This document shows, piece by piece, positions 45,326 through 56,344 of a DNA stretch of 64,000 nucleotides (positions are counted from its first letter, which is position 1; each line of letters begins with the position of its first letter). A model generated the notes under the pieces. That model was not told the DNA's origin, did no database searches, and was given only the letters and a program-made list of their open reading frames with translations. Both the position numbers and the translations under genes were made by a program. Where the stretch lies: the NCBI GenBank assembly GCA_046728155.1, contig JBKPDY010000016.1:1-64000 (forward strand). Reading direction: 5' to 3'. Source of the stretch: CAWDLX01 sp046728155. Its GTDB lineage: Bacteria > Actinomycetota > Actinomycetes > Mycobacteriales > Micromonosporaceae.

Positions 45326-46509
45326 GTCTGTCCCGCCAATACTGGCGGCACGGCGCACCCACGAGCCTCGAGCAGGAGAGCGAGCGCGAGTGCGGCCGGA
45401 CCCGGACCGGTCGAGCGACGCCACGCCGGTACAGCCTGAATGAGCCTGGCCGTTCCGGCCGGTAGCAACAGGCAGACTTCGGCGAGTCGCCGCACACCGT
45501 TCGAACGCTGTAGGTGCAGCACGACCTTCAGGCCGGCGGCGACCTGGGCGTGCAGCGCCGCCCGCGGGATACCTCCGAACAGGCCCAGGGCTTCCAGCCG
45601 GGCGGGCACGTCGGTGGCCGCGTTAGCGTGCAGCGTCCCGGCCCCGCCCTCGTGTCCGGTGTTCAGCGCGCCGAGCAGGTCGACGACCTCGGCGCCGCGG
45701 CACTCCCCTACCACGAGCCGGTCCGGCCGCATCCGTAGCGCCTGCCGGACGAGGTCGCGTAGCGTCACCTCGCCGCTGCCCTCCACATTGGATGGACGCG
45801 ACTGCAGAGCGACCACGTGCGGATGCGCCGGGTTCAGCTCGGTCGCGTCCTCCACGATCACGATGCGTTCTCGCGCCGGCACCAAGCCGAGCATGGTCGC
45901 GAGCAGCGTTGTCTTCCCCGACCCGGTGCCTCCGCTCACGAGGTAGGCAAGGCCGGCCCGTACGACCGCCGTGACGATAGCCGCGGCGTCGTCATCGAGG
46001 GTCCCGCAGCGGACCAGTTCGTCCACAGTGAACGCTCGGGGCCGGAACGTCCGCAGCGACAGGTACGGCCCACGGACCGCGACCGGCGCGAGGACGGCGT
46101 GCAACCGAGTCCCGTCCGGCAGGCGAGCGTCCACATAGGGTGAAGCCGCGTCCAGCCGCCGCTCGCACGCGGCGGCGAGGCGTTGGGCCAGCCGACGCAC
46201 GGCCTCGGCATCCGGGAAGCTCGCCGACGCCCGGGCCATCCCATCGCCACGGTCGACCCAGACCTCACCCGGACCGTTGACCACCACATCGGTAACCGAG
46301 GGGTCGGCGAGCAGCGCCGCCAGCGGACCGGCGCCGGCGATTTCGTCGTAAAGGCGTTCACCGAGGCGGAGCAGGGCCTGCCCGCCGAGTGGTGGCGCCG
46401 TCGGAAGCTCGCGGATGGCGTCGATCACCGCCGTCGGGGTGGCCGACGAGGCGGAGTCGGTCAGCCGCCGACGCACGAGCCCGAGGAGATCTCCATGCGC
46501 ACTGGTCAT
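45322..46509 (-). CDS. tadA: Tad/CpaF secretion ATPase
   Basis: A 395-residue type II/IV secretion ATPase that powers pilus assembly. It has Walker A SGGTGSGKTT (near 192-201), an Asp box/Walker B region IVIVEDATELN, and CRGAEVVDLLGALNTGHEGG with TLHANA (the His box). The N-terminal domain contains DVVVNGPGEVWVDRG. Its start overlaps the ssd stop (ATGA). All catalytic motifs are intact. Confidence 0.94.
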   Translation of the reverse strand: MTSAHGDLLGLVRRRLTDSASSATPTAVIDAIRELPTAPPLGGQALLRLGERLYDEIAGAGPLAALLADPSVTDVVVNGPGEVWVDRGDGMARASASFPDAEAVRRLAQRLAAACERRLDAASPYVDARLPDGTRLHAVLAPVAVRGPYLSLRTFRPRAFTVDELVRCGTLDDDAAAIVTAVVRAGLAYLVSGGTGSGKTTLLATMLGLVPARERIVIVEDATELNPAHPHVVALQSRPSNVEGSGEVTLRDLVRQALRMRPDRLVVGECRGAEVVDLLGALNTGHEGGAGTLHANAATDVPARLEALGLFGGIPRAALHAQVAAGLKVVLHLQRSNGVRRLAEVCLLLPAGTARLIQAVPAWRRSTGPGPAALALALLLEARGCAVPPVLAGQT

Positions 46510-47609
46510 CTCGCACCCGCACGATGGCCCCGGGGACGGATGTCAATGAGCAGGTTGCGACAGAGCTCGGCTAGCGGGCCCCGACCGCTCGCAGCAGGCG
46601 CATCGCCGCCGGCGAGTGCCCGGCCGAGTCCCGGGTCGGACAGCATCACCCCAACCAAGGGGACGTCGAGGGCGGCGGCGATTCCGGTGGCCTCGACACC
46701 GCCGGGGATCGGTCCGCGTACGACGAGCGCGAGCCCTGGACAATGCGCGCTGACGACCTCAGCGATGACCTTGGCCGCGGCGAAGGATCGTACGTCGGCC
46801 GGTACGACCAGGTAGGCCCGGTCAGCGGCGGTCAGAGCCAGCAACGACGCGTCGTCGAAATGCCGAGGTAGATCGATGATGACGAGGTCCCGGCCGCGGC
46901 GCCCTGCGTCCAGCGCGGCCGCCATCGCGGCGGCCGGCACACCGTCCACAGCGGACCGATCGAACGACAGTACGGCGAGGCTGCCTTCGCCCGGCAGTGC
47001 TCCCACCAGCGCCGGCGGGCTCAGCCGGCCACGGGCATCGACCAGCGCGGGCCAGCGCACCCCTGCCATCCGCTCCCAGCCGAGCACCAGATCGATACCG
47101 CCGCCGTAGGGGTCGGCATCAACGAGCAGCGTGTCGAGTCCGCGACGACGCGCGGTCACGGCCAGCGCGGTGGCAAGGACGCTGGCGCCCGCCCCGCCGC
47201 GCCCGCCGATGACACCGACGACGCGGCCGCGGTCGGGGTTACCGTCGACGAGCTCGGCGAAGCGGTCCACCAGCCATGCCTCGGCCGCCGGGAGGACTGC
47301 CACGTGTTCCGCCCGCAGCCCTTCAACCATCGACCACGTCAATGCCCCACCGATGGTTCGCGCCACGATGACAACCGCGGATCGGGCGCCGAGACCGGCC
47401 CGTAAGCAATCGCACGCGGCGTCAGCGCCCAGGAGGACGAACGGTGCGGCGCTCCAATCCGGCCGGGCGGCGAGGGCATCCGTCACGACTCGAACGGCGG
47501 AACCGCCGGCGGCCGCCAATCGGACGAGATCGTCCAGCAGCTGCGGATCGGACGTGACGACGAGTGGATGCGGTCGCTCCCGGACGGCCGAAGACGAACG
47601 TTGCGCCAT
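46506..47609 (-). CDS. ssd: Septum-site-determining (Ssd)/CpaE-like ATPase
   Basis: A 367-residue MinD/CpaE-family protein. Following a receiver-like N-terminal part, the deviant Walker A is GGRGGAGAS (near 132-140), then VDADPYGGGIDLVLG and a Walker B DLVIIDLPRH. In Mycobacterium Ssd affects septation; CpaE-like proteins also position Tad pili. It heads the seven-gene tad operon. The ATG at 47609 follows GGAG. The 6C RNA lies upstream on the same strand. Confidence 0.9.
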   Translation of the reverse strand: MAQRSSSAVRERPHPLVVTSDPQLLDDLVRLAAAGGSAVRVVTDALAARPDWSAAPFVLLGADAACDCLRAGLGARSAVVIVARTIGGALTWSMVEGLRAEHVAVLPAAEAWLVDRFAELVDGNPDRGRVVGVIGGRGGAGASVLATALAVTARRRGLDTLLVDADPYGGGIDLVLGWERMAGVRWPALVDARGRLSPPALVGALPGEGSLAVLSFDRSAVDGVPAAAMAAALDAGRRGRDLVIIDLPRHFDDASLLALTAADRAYLVVPADVRSFAAAKVIAEVVSAHCPGLALVVRGPIPGGVEATGIAAALDVPLVGVMLSDPGLGRALAGGDAPAASGRGPLAELCRNLLIDIRPRGHRAGAR

Positions 47610-47987
47610 CTTTGCTCCACATCGGACAGACGGACCCGGACGTACGCCTTCACGGTGGTTCACCGGCGAAGCGGTTTTCCAGTCCGAACTGATGATCTGT
47701 GGACACCGGCAGGGGCTGTGGACAACTGAGGACGGGCCGAGTTGATCTGCTACGCGGACGTAGCCGATCCAGGGCTTGCGCACCCGTTCCGGCTGGGAGA
47801 CGATGGCGTCCGAACATTGCGGCGACGATTCGATTGGCTACACAGCAAATCGATCGCCCGCGACATCTCCCGTCACCGAATGGGTATCCCGGGGGGTAGC
47901 GGCGCGCCGGAGCGGTTTCATGTGAGGGGTGTCTTGGGAGCCGTTCCGGCGCTGTCGCCCGTCCGCGGATTCCGCGCCCGATGTCCG
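47610..47987. other. Intergenic region between ssd start and 6C RNA
   Basis: About 378 bases upstream of ssd. It should hold the tad operon promoter. Open frames across it are not protein-like and no further structured element is clear. Confidence 0.4.
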
Positions 47988-48090
47988 AAAGAGGACGACC
48001 CCCGTCCGGGGGGTGACGGGGGTCGTCAGGGGAGCGGCTCCGGGGGGGTGAGCCGATCCCACTCGGCGGGTCCGCGGGGGGTGCGGCCAC
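47988..48090 (-). ncRNA. 6C RNA
   Basis: On the minus strand two stable hairpins follow each other: GGGATCGGCTC/GAGCCGCTCCC (48060-48030) with a loop of seven C, and a perfect 13-bp stem GACGACCCCCGTC/GACGGGGGTCGTC (48027-47994) with a loop of six C. These are the two C-rich loops that define 6C RNA. A CCTCTTTC follows. A weaker third hairpin, CCGC/GCGG around six C, lies at 48086-48072. In Mycobacterium the homolog (B11) also lies between ssd and a HAD gene, as here. The 5' end is uncertain. Confidence 0.85.
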
Positions 48091-48407
48091 CGAGGGCTTA
48101 TCGCGGTGCTTCGGTCGATGCGCCTCCGCTCTGCTCACCTGCCACGACGGCTTGTGTCGCTGAGCGTGTGCCGTATCACACCGTTACGCAATGACACGGC
48201 ACATAACCGCCCCAAGCATGCCCGACCTGCGGTCGCGCGTCGAGAGGTGAGCGTTTCGACACGCCGGGCGGGCGTCCAGATGTCACCAGGATCGTCACTG
48301 TCCGTACAGACGCACTCCCATCGAGTGGATCACCAAACGTGACGCGGTGTCGGATCTCGGCCCACGTGCACCGGAAACGTCGGGCACGCCGGATAGACTT
48401 TGCGGCC

Positions 48408-49208
48408 GTGGCCCGCAGTGCGGCTTTCTTCGACCTGGACAAGACAGTTATCGCCAAGTCGAGCGCCCTGGCCTTCGGCCGGCCGTTCTATCGGGATGGC
48501 TTGATCACCAGGCGTGACATGGTGAAGTCGGCCTACGCCCAGCTGATGTTCCGCCTCGGCGGCGCCGATGAGCAGCAGATGGCCCGCGTCCGGGATCACG
48601 TGGCCGCACTGTGCAAGGGTTGGCGGGTCGACCAAGTGAGCCAGATCGTTAACGAGACTCTGCAGGATCTGATCAATCCATATGTGTACGCCGAGGCGGC
48701 CGCACTCATCGATGAGCATCGGACGGCCGGACGGGACGTGGTGGTCGTCTCCACTTCCGGTGAAGAGATGGTCCGGCCCATCGCCGAACAGCTGGGGATC
48801 GCCGACGTGATCGCTACCCGGATGGTCGTCGAGGATGGGCGGTACACGGGCGAGGTGGCGTACTACGCTGCCGGGCCGACGAAAGCGGAGGCGGTCCGTC
48901 GGCTCGCGGAGGAGCGCGACTACGACCTCGGCAGATCGTTCGCCTACTCAGACTCGATCTCCGATGCTCCGTTGCTCGAGGCCGTCGGGCACCCGACCGC
49001 GGTCAACCCTGACCGCGGGCTCCGGCGCATCGCGGCCGACCGGGGCTGGCCAGTGCTCGAGTTCCGTCATCCGATCCCCCTCTCCCGCCGGTTACGCGAC
49101 CGGCGGGCCGTGCCCGCCGCCGCAGCCATCGGACTCTGCGTCGGGATCTTGATCGGCTGCGCCCTGTACGGCCGCCGCCGCCGCATCCGTGCCGCCCTCG
49201 CCAGCTGA
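48408..49208 (+). CDS. HAD-superfamily hydrolase, subfamily IB (SerB-like phosphatase)
   Basis: A 266-residue protein. HAD motif I is FFDLDKTVI (nucleophile and acid/base Asp), motif II STSGEEM, and motif IV YSDSISDAPLLEAVG. A C-terminal hydrophobic helix near 237-257 followed by basic residues suggests membrane attachment. The GTG at 48408 has no SD, but TAGACT lies 8 bases upstream, typical of a leaderless actinobacterial gene. It is the usual neighbour of ssd/tad. The substrate is unknown. Confidence 0.92.
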   Translation: MARSAAFFDLDKTVIAKSSALAFGRPFYRDGLITRRDMVKSAYAQLMFRLGGADEQQMARVRDHVAALCKGWRVDQVSQIVNETLQDLINPYVYAEAAALIDEHRTAGRDVVVVSTSGEEMVRPIAEQLGIADVIATRMVVEDGRYTGEVAYYAAGPTKAEAVRRLAEERDYDLGRSFAYSDSISDAPLLEAVGHPTAVNPDRGLRRIAADRGWPVLEFRHPIPLSRRLRDRRAVPAAAAIGLCVGILIGCALYGRRRRIRAALAS

Positions 49209-50016
49209 GGCGGCGTCAGGGCATCAGACGGGCCGCCACGGGGCCTGTTGCAGTATTGCGGGCAGTGGTGTCCCGGGCGCGCCGTGGTGAGATCGGCCGC
49301 CACAGCTTCGCGAAACGGATGCAATGTCTCACATCCCGGGACAACCGCCGAAGATCGGTGTGCCCGCATCAGAAACAACGCCTGGCGGCCGTTCTGATGC
49401 CCTGACGGCGATCTTGCGGCCGATTCCCAGTATGTGAACGCGATAGCGGCCCGGGCACCGCAGCCGGACTTTCCGAAGGTGCCTTGCGCGTGCGGAAACG
49501 AGAATGTGCAACAGGCTCCACACCTCGTTTCCGATGGTGGAACACCGATCTTGCGCCGCTCTACCCCGGGATGTCAGACGCAATGGACTCACCACGCTTC
49601 GGGAGTCGACCTCACAAGGTCCTCGGGACACCAGAGCTCGCGATGCAACAACAGGCTCCTCAGTGAGCAACGGCGTCACACATTCGGTCGCGAAGGTAGC
49701 GCGCCGCGCCGAACCGGCGTAGAAACTATAGACGCGGACCTCGGTGTGTCGAGGAAGTCATATCGATACCGGGTTCCGTACACGGCCGCCGGGCACCCAC
49801 GCGCGAACAGCCGCGAGCAGGCAGGGTGCGGTGGACTCGAGAGGGCCCGCCAGCACCGAACTGAGGTGCACGCCTGGTAACCCGGCCGGACGTGTGTGTC
49901 GACGGCGTCCCCGAGCGGGACGCCGTCCGCATGCGCAGCGGGCGGTACACGGTCGCGATGCGCAACGGGCTGGACGCCGTGGCGATGGGTCCGTCTACAC
50001 AGGACCAGCCGGCGAC
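49209..50016. other. 808-base intergenic region with repeats, no gene
   Basis: Lies between the HAD gene and the Fic-like gene. It contains a 110-bp palindromic repeat (49329-49438) and at about 49490-49575 a second unit with GTGCAACAGGCTC and GGAAACGAG/CTCGTTTCC inverted arms. A third GCAACAACAGGCTCC trace is near 49642. The rest shows no protein-like frame. It may be a site where repeats accumulate. Confidence 0.65.
49329..49438. repeat. 110-bp palindromic (MITE-like) repeat, copy B
   Basis: Begins TCACATCCCGGGA and ends TTCCCAGTATGTGAA, imperfect terminal inverted repeats. Inside, GCATCAGAA pairs with TTCTGATGC around a short GC-rich loop, and GATCG/CGATC pairs outside it. It is the same length and layout as copy A at 33386-33495. 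Confidence 0.78.
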
Positions 50017-50892
50017 TCATCGCCGGGTGAGTTCGACCAGCTCCGATGCGGCCAGCTCAACTGCCGCCGAGCAATGTCGAAGCCACGACCGGAGGCCGTC
50101 GGGAGTTCCGGTCGAGTACGCGTTGGCCGCGCCGGCATACTCGGGCTGGCGGGCAACGTGGCCAAGCTCGGTGGCGATCAGGCCGCGGGCGTCGAAGCCG
50201 CCAGCGATGAGCGTGAGCCGTGCCGCCGCCCGGGCAACGAGACCGCTCGGCCCGGCGAATGGGCGTAGGGCCAACAGCTCGCCGTGCACGATAAACGCAC
50301 GCAGGAGGACCGGTGCCCTGGCCGGCGCCGCGACCATCTCGCACACGCCGTCCAACCGGGCCATCACACCGGGCGTTGCCGTCGGGCGGCCCAGCGTGTC
50401 GTCGGCGGCGCCGGCGGCGCGGGCGGCCAGGACATGCAGTCGCGCCAACACCTGACGGGGCGCGAACTGCCACGTCGGCGCCAGCGCGATCAGCGCCGAG
50501 GCGACCCGCAAGGCGCCCTGCACCACCGGATCGGTGACCGTACCCGCCCGGACCTCGGCGAGCTCAAACGCGTGGCCCTCCAGCGCGGCACTCGCTACCG
50601 CAGAGCGAAGGCTCAGCTCAGCCGCCACGCTCGCCGCGACCGGGCTGCCGGCTCGCCGTAGTTCGCGCTGCGCCAATGCGGTGTCGGCCGCAGACTGGGC
50701 CGCAGCGAGCGCCGGTGCGACATCCGGCAGGGCCAGCAGCGGCTCGAGGAGACCCACGTACCGACGGTAGCCGCCCCGTGAGCGCGGGACGCGAGCGCCA
50801 ACGAGCCCGTAGCCTGCGTACGGTTCTTGGCGGATCCGGACCGGCGCCACGCCCGGCACTCGCCGAAGCGTTACGCCGCGGTTAACCTGCAC
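50017..50892 (-). CDS. Degenerate Fic-domain-like protein
   Basis: A 291-residue helical protein in the position where actinobacteria carry a Fic-like gene between HAD and acs. The N-terminal half contains SVAAELSLRSAVASAALEGHAF, like the inhibitory-helix region of Fic proteins. The active-site stretch reads LRPFAGPSGLVARAAARL where Fic enzymes have HPFxxGNGRxxR. The catalytic His and the GNGR residues are replaced, so AMP-transfer is unlikely. The GTG at 50892 follows GGTGG. Only 33 bases separate it from the divergent acs leader ORF. Confidence 0.75.
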   Translation of the reverse strand: MQVNRGVTLRRVPGVAPVRIRQEPYAGYGLVGARVPRSRGGYRRYVGLLEPLLALPDVAPALAAAQSAADTALAQRELRRAGSPVAASVAAELSLRSAVASAALEGHAFELAEVRAGTVTDPVVQGALRVASALIALAPTWQFAPRQVLARLHVLAARAAGAADDTLGRPTATPGVMARLDGVCEMVAAPARAPVLLRAFIVHGELLALRPFAGPSGLVARAAARLTLIAGGFDARGLIATELGHVARQPEYAGAANAYSTGTPDGLRSWLRHCSAAVELAASELVELTRR

Positions 50893-50925
50893 GCGAGACC
50901 ACCCGACGAGGAGGAGTTGCCGGAC

Positions 50926-51056
50926 ATGAGCGAGCCGACAGCGAGTGTGCATCGCAGGGCCGCGTGGCCCATCCCGGGGTCCCCGCGGAGACGTGAAGCG
51001 CAGCGGAGCGTCTTCGTGGGGTGGCAGCAGCGCAACGAGCGCGGGGGCGAGCAGGA

Positions 51057-51060
<4 letters not shown>
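50926..51060 (+). CDS. Translationally coupled leader ORF (MSEPTAS family) before acs
   Basis: A 44-residue ORF beginning MSEPTASVHRRAAWPIPG and ending NERGGEQE, with GSPRRRE-AQRSVFVGW in the middle. GGAGGAG lies about 9 bases upstream. Its TGA overlaps the acs ATG (ATGA). Length and sequence match the leader before clpP2 and both ends of the one before ku. Its promoter must lie within or near the divergent Fic-like gene. Confidence 0.7.
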
Positions 51061-53012
<1,952 letters not shown>

Positions 53013-53020
53013 CCTGCGGG

Positions 53021-53944
53021 TCAATCCTTGGCCCAGCGCATCAGCTCACCGGCGACGAGGTCGGGCGCTTCCCGGTGCGGGAAGTGGCCCACCCCGTCGA
53101 GCAGTCGCCACTCGTACGCGCTCTCGACGTAACGACCCGATCCCTGGGCGGTAGAAGGGAGGACGACCGGGTCCAACGCCCCGTGCAGCTGCAGCGTCGG
53201 CACCTGGACCGGCGTCCGCAGCTCCTTGCGGAAGCGGTGGCCGCTCGGGCGTAGCAGACTCCGTACGCCCCAGCGGAACGCCTCCAGCGAGCAGAACGCC
53301 GCCTGCGGGATCCGCATGGCGCGGCGGCACTCCTGCTCGTACCGGGCGAAGTCGGTCGAGGCGGCCCAGGCGGGTCCGGCCCACCGGCGCAGATACTCAC
53401 CGACCAGAGCCGCGTTGTCGCGGGTGAGCACGTGCTCGTACCGGGGAAGCTGGAACCGCAGTACCGGGCCGGCGGCCGGAAGCTGGGTCCGTACGTCGGC
53501 GAATGCGGCGGCCCGCAGCCGCAGCGGATGTGCCGCAGACACAACGACAAGTCGGCGAACGACCGTGCGGTGCATCGCGGCCACCGCCCAGGCGAGCACG
53601 CCACCGAACCCGGTACCGACGAGCATTGCCTGCCGCTCGCCCAGAGCCCGGATCAAGCCGGCCACGTCGGCAGCCATCGTGTACCCGTCGTAGCCCCGCG
53701 GCGGCTTGTCGCTGGCGCCGTACCCGCGCAAGTCGACCGCGACCGCACGGTAACCACCGCCCGCGAGGATCCCCAACTGGTGGCGCCATGCACCCCAGAA
53801 CTCCGGGAAGCCGTGCAGCATCAGAACAAGGGGCCCGGAGCCGGCCTCGCAGATATGGAACCGGCTGCCGTTGGCGGAGACGAACCGATGCGTCCAGTCT
53901 CCGTCCAGAAGTACCGAGGAGTCGTCGACCCGGCCGGGATTCAT
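53021..53944 (-). CDS. Alpha/beta-hydrolase-fold protein lacking the usual nucleophile
   Basis: A 307-residue alpha/beta hydrolase close to epoxide hydrolases and haloalkane dehalogenases: oxyanion MLHGFPEFWGAW, DLRGYGASDKPPRGYDGYT, and C-terminal acid/His region ALDPVV and GVGHFPHREAP. At the nucleophile elbow the sequence is LVGTGFGGVLAW, with Gly where Asp or Ser is expected. It may be inactive, use another residue, or do a non-hydrolytic job. An epoxide-hydrolase-like gene after acs is normal in actinobacteria. It converges with acs, 8 bases apart. Confidence 0.85.
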   Translation of the reverse strand: MNPGRVDDSSVLLDGDWTHRFVSANGSRFHICEAGSGPLVLMLHGFPEFWGAWRHQLGILAGGGYRAVAVDLRGYGASDKPPRGYDGYTMAADVAGLIRALGERQAMLVGTGFGGVLAWAVAAMHRTVVRRLVVVSAAHPLRLRAAAFADVRTQLPAAGPVLRFQLPRYEHVLTRDNAALVGEYLRRWAGPAWAASTDFARYEQECRRAMRIPQAAFCSLEAFRWGVRSLLRPSGHRFRKELRTPVQVPTLQLHGALDPVVLPSTAQGSGRYVESAYEWRLLDGVGHFPHREAPDLVAGELMRWAKD

Positions 53945-53981
53945 TGACTCAGCGTACGGGCGACGCAAGTGTCTCTGCGTC

Positions 53982-54344
53982 TCAGGCGCGGTACTCGCGC
54001 AGGTTGGTGACCTCCCGCAGCGGCGCCCAGCCCTGGTAGACGCCAAAGTCGAACTCTTCCAGACCCAACGTGCGGGCCACCGGCGCCTTGCCGCCGGTGT
54101 ACTCGACCCGCAACCACCCGTCGGCCTCGCCGAGAACGATGAACGGCTCCTCCTGCCAGGTGCAGGTAGTCCGGATGTACACGAAGTCCTCGATCTCAGT
54201 GGCCGGAACGACCCGTACGAACCGGCCCTGCCTGACCGGAGTGAACCCCTCCTCCGGCACCGACGAGTAGAGGCGCATGTCGACCCCGTCCGGGCTCAGC
54301 TCGAACTCCCGGCCGCGCCACCGGCCGTAGTAGCCGTCACGCAC
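53982..54344 (-). CDS. Small soluble protein coupled to the SseB-like gene
   Basis: A 120-residue protein rich in beta strands and aromatic residues (YYGRWRGREFEL at the start, GVYQGWAPLREV near the end). The GTG at 54344 overlaps the end of the SseB-like gene by 8 bases. A small beta-rich protein tightly coupled behind a large possibly secreted protein is the usual layout of an immunity partner, but this is inference. No family is recognised. Confidence 0.75.
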   Translation of the reverse strand: MRDGYYGRWRGREFELSPDGVDMRLYSSVPEEGFTPVRQGRFVRVVPATEIEDFVYIRTTCTWQEEPFIVLGEADGWLRVEYTGGKAPVARTLGLEEFDFGVYQGWAPLREVTNLREYRA

Positions 54345-56187
54345 GACGGCCGCCCGATCCGATGACCCAGCGGGTCGTGTCCGCGTCGAAGGTGGCCACG
54401 AGGGTCGCCGAGCCGTCCGTGCCCAGGCGCCACATCTGAGCCCCGTGCGGCAAGCGGACACTGTCCACCTTGAACTCGGCCACCACGGCGGTCTCGCCCG
54501 GGGCGAAACCGTTGCCCCGGAACGGCGCCCGTTCGATCACCCAGCCCTGCATGGCCCGCATACCCGCCTCATGCTGCCCGCCGTACGGCAACCGGTAGAG
54601 GTCCGAGCGGTGCGCGACCCAGCGCACGACGTGCACCTCAACGTCATCGTCGGCGAACGGAGAGCCCGGATAGATCAACCCCAGGACCTTGTAGAGCTCC
54701 CTGGGCGAGTTGAGGTGGGCAACCTCGCTGGCCCGGTTGACGAATCCGGCGACCCGGTCGTACCCGCGCTCGAGGTAGAACGGCACCTGTGCGTGCGGCA
54801 CGGTTCGCTGCATGACGGTGGCCCGGTCGGCGCCGTTCGCCGGCGCCCCGGCTACCCCGACCACGGGTGTCGACTCGTTCTTCTTCGCGGCCACGACCAC
54901 GTCACCGGACGGGTCGTCGCGCAGGCCGACCTCGGCCGCCCAGCTGGCCAGCGCGATGATCTGCGACCCCGGCAGGGTGGCGCCGACCGGGCTACCCGGG
55001 TTGATGGCGAACGATATCTCCTCGTCCGGCCAGGCACCGATGAGCTGCACGAAGCGTAGACTCACCGAGTTCGTCGTACGGCTGAGCGTGTGGTCCTCCA
55101 AACGCTCCGGCGAGGTGAAGACCGCGATGAAGCGCTGGCCCTCAGCTGTTTCGACCTGCCAGGGGAATCCGGGATCGCGCGGTCGAGCACCGGTCGGCGT
55201 GCCCGGCGGCACGGGCAGGATCACGCGGGCCAACAACAGCGTCGACAGGAAAGCGTCGGTATTGTTCTCTTCGGCCGCGGCCAGAAGATTCGACTCGGTC
55301 TCATTCGACGGCGTGAAGCCCGCCGCCCAGTCCGCGGGCGGTGGCACGATCACCGCGTCCTGCGGATCGCGTACCAGCGGTCGGAGTGCGTCCTCGGCCG
55401 TCGTCACCACGCGTACGGTCGGCTCTGGGTCGACGAAGACCGGTTCGCTGGCGAAGGTCGTATTGCTGTAATCCGGGCTCGGCGGATAGCCGGGGTTGGG
55501 GGCGTACCCGGTGATCGTGGCCGCGCCGCTGGCCGCTGCTCGCGCCGCGGGTGGGTCCGGCTCGTCGCCGGCGGGAGCACGCGGCGACGGATAGACCCGT
55601 GCGGTCGCGGAAATCGGCGGGTAGTCCACGATCTCGGCATCGACGGTCTCCACGGCGTGCCCAAGGGCCGCCGGCGCGACCCGGGTGGGAATCGGAGCCG
55701 TCACCGGCGGGGCCGGGCCGACCGCCCGGACGCGGCCGTTGAGCGCCGCGGCGAGGTCTCCTTGAGCGATGCGCGCCCGCGCCCCCATGGTGCGGCCTGG
55801 CAGGCGCACCTCGCCCCGGGTGAGCTGGGACACGAACCACGACGGCAGGTAGGCCTCGATCGGAAGGCCGGGGTTGACCGCGAGCCACCACTCGTAGTTG
55901 GGCCAGTCGGCGCCGAGGCGGTGGAAGGGCACGACACGATACGAGCCGCCCGGCTCGTTGAGCGAAGCGTGAAGCGCCTCCGGAGAGGTGAACGCCAGGA
56001 CGTGAGTACGGTTCCCGGTCGTCCAGGTGCCCCAGCCCATCGTCGCACGGCCAGCCAGCGCCTCGGCAGACACCGGAAGCAGCAGCTCACAGCGGGACAG
56101 CAGCCGGAAGTACAGCTCCTGGTCGGACGCGTTGAGCGCGTCGCGCAGGGCCGCCTCGACCTCGGTGGCCGGTCGCCAGTCGGTCAT
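54337..56187 (-). CDS. Large protein with two SseB-like domains and an extra C-terminal domain
   Basis: A 616-residue protein. Residues about 5-130 and 285-400 are two SseB N-terminal-type domains (ELYFRLLSRCELLLPVS and TDAFLSTLLLARVILPVP; TFTSPE-like segments AFTSPEAL and VFTSPERL). A Pro-rich linker separates them. The last ~190 residues (LERGYDRVAGFVNRASEV, VRWVAHRSDLYRLPYGG, WVIERAPFRGNGFAPGE) form a separate domain I cannot name. SseB proteins accompany ESX loci in Micromonosporaceae and may be chaperone-like or substrates. The ATG follows GGGGGTGG. It is divergent from mycosin. Confidence 0.82.
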   Translation of the reverse strand: MTDWRPATEVEAALRDALNASDQELYFRLLSRCELLLPVSAEALAGRATMGWGTWTTGNRTHVLAFTSPEALHASLNEPGGSYRVVPFHRLGADWPNYEWWLAVNPGLPIEAYLPSWFVSQLTRGEVRLPGRTMGARARIAQGDLAAALNGRVRAVGPAPPVTAPIPTRVAPAALGHAVETVDAEIVDYPPISATARVYPSPRAPAGDEPDPPAARAAASGAATITGYAPNPGYPPSPDYSNTTFASEPVFVDPEPTVRVVTTAEDALRPLVRDPQDAVIVPPPADWAAGFTPSNETESNLLAAAEENNTDAFLSTLLLARVILPVPPGTPTGARPRDPGFPWQVETAEGQRFIAVFTSPERLEDHTLSRTTNSVSLRFVQLIGAWPDEEISFAINPGSPVGATLPGSQIIALASWAAEVGLRDDPSGDVVVAAKKNESTPVVGVAGAPANGADRATVMQRTVPHAQVPFYLERGYDRVAGFVNRASEVAHLNSPRELYKVLGLIYPGSPFADDDVEVHVVRWVAHRSDLYRLPYGGQHEAGMRAMQGWVIERAPFRGNGFAPGETAVVAEFKVDSVRLPHGAQMWRLGTDGSATLVATFDADTTRWVIGSGGRRA

Positions 56188-56344
56188 CGGCCACCCCCTG
56201 CCTATCGTCCGCCTGCCGGTAGGGTCCTGCTTCCTGTGAAACCCTACGATGCCACGCGGCCGCACCCGCAGGGCGTCTGCCAGGACAACTTACAAGGCGC
56301 ATGCCGGCGGCAACCATAGACGCCCCATTCCGGTCTAGCATCTG

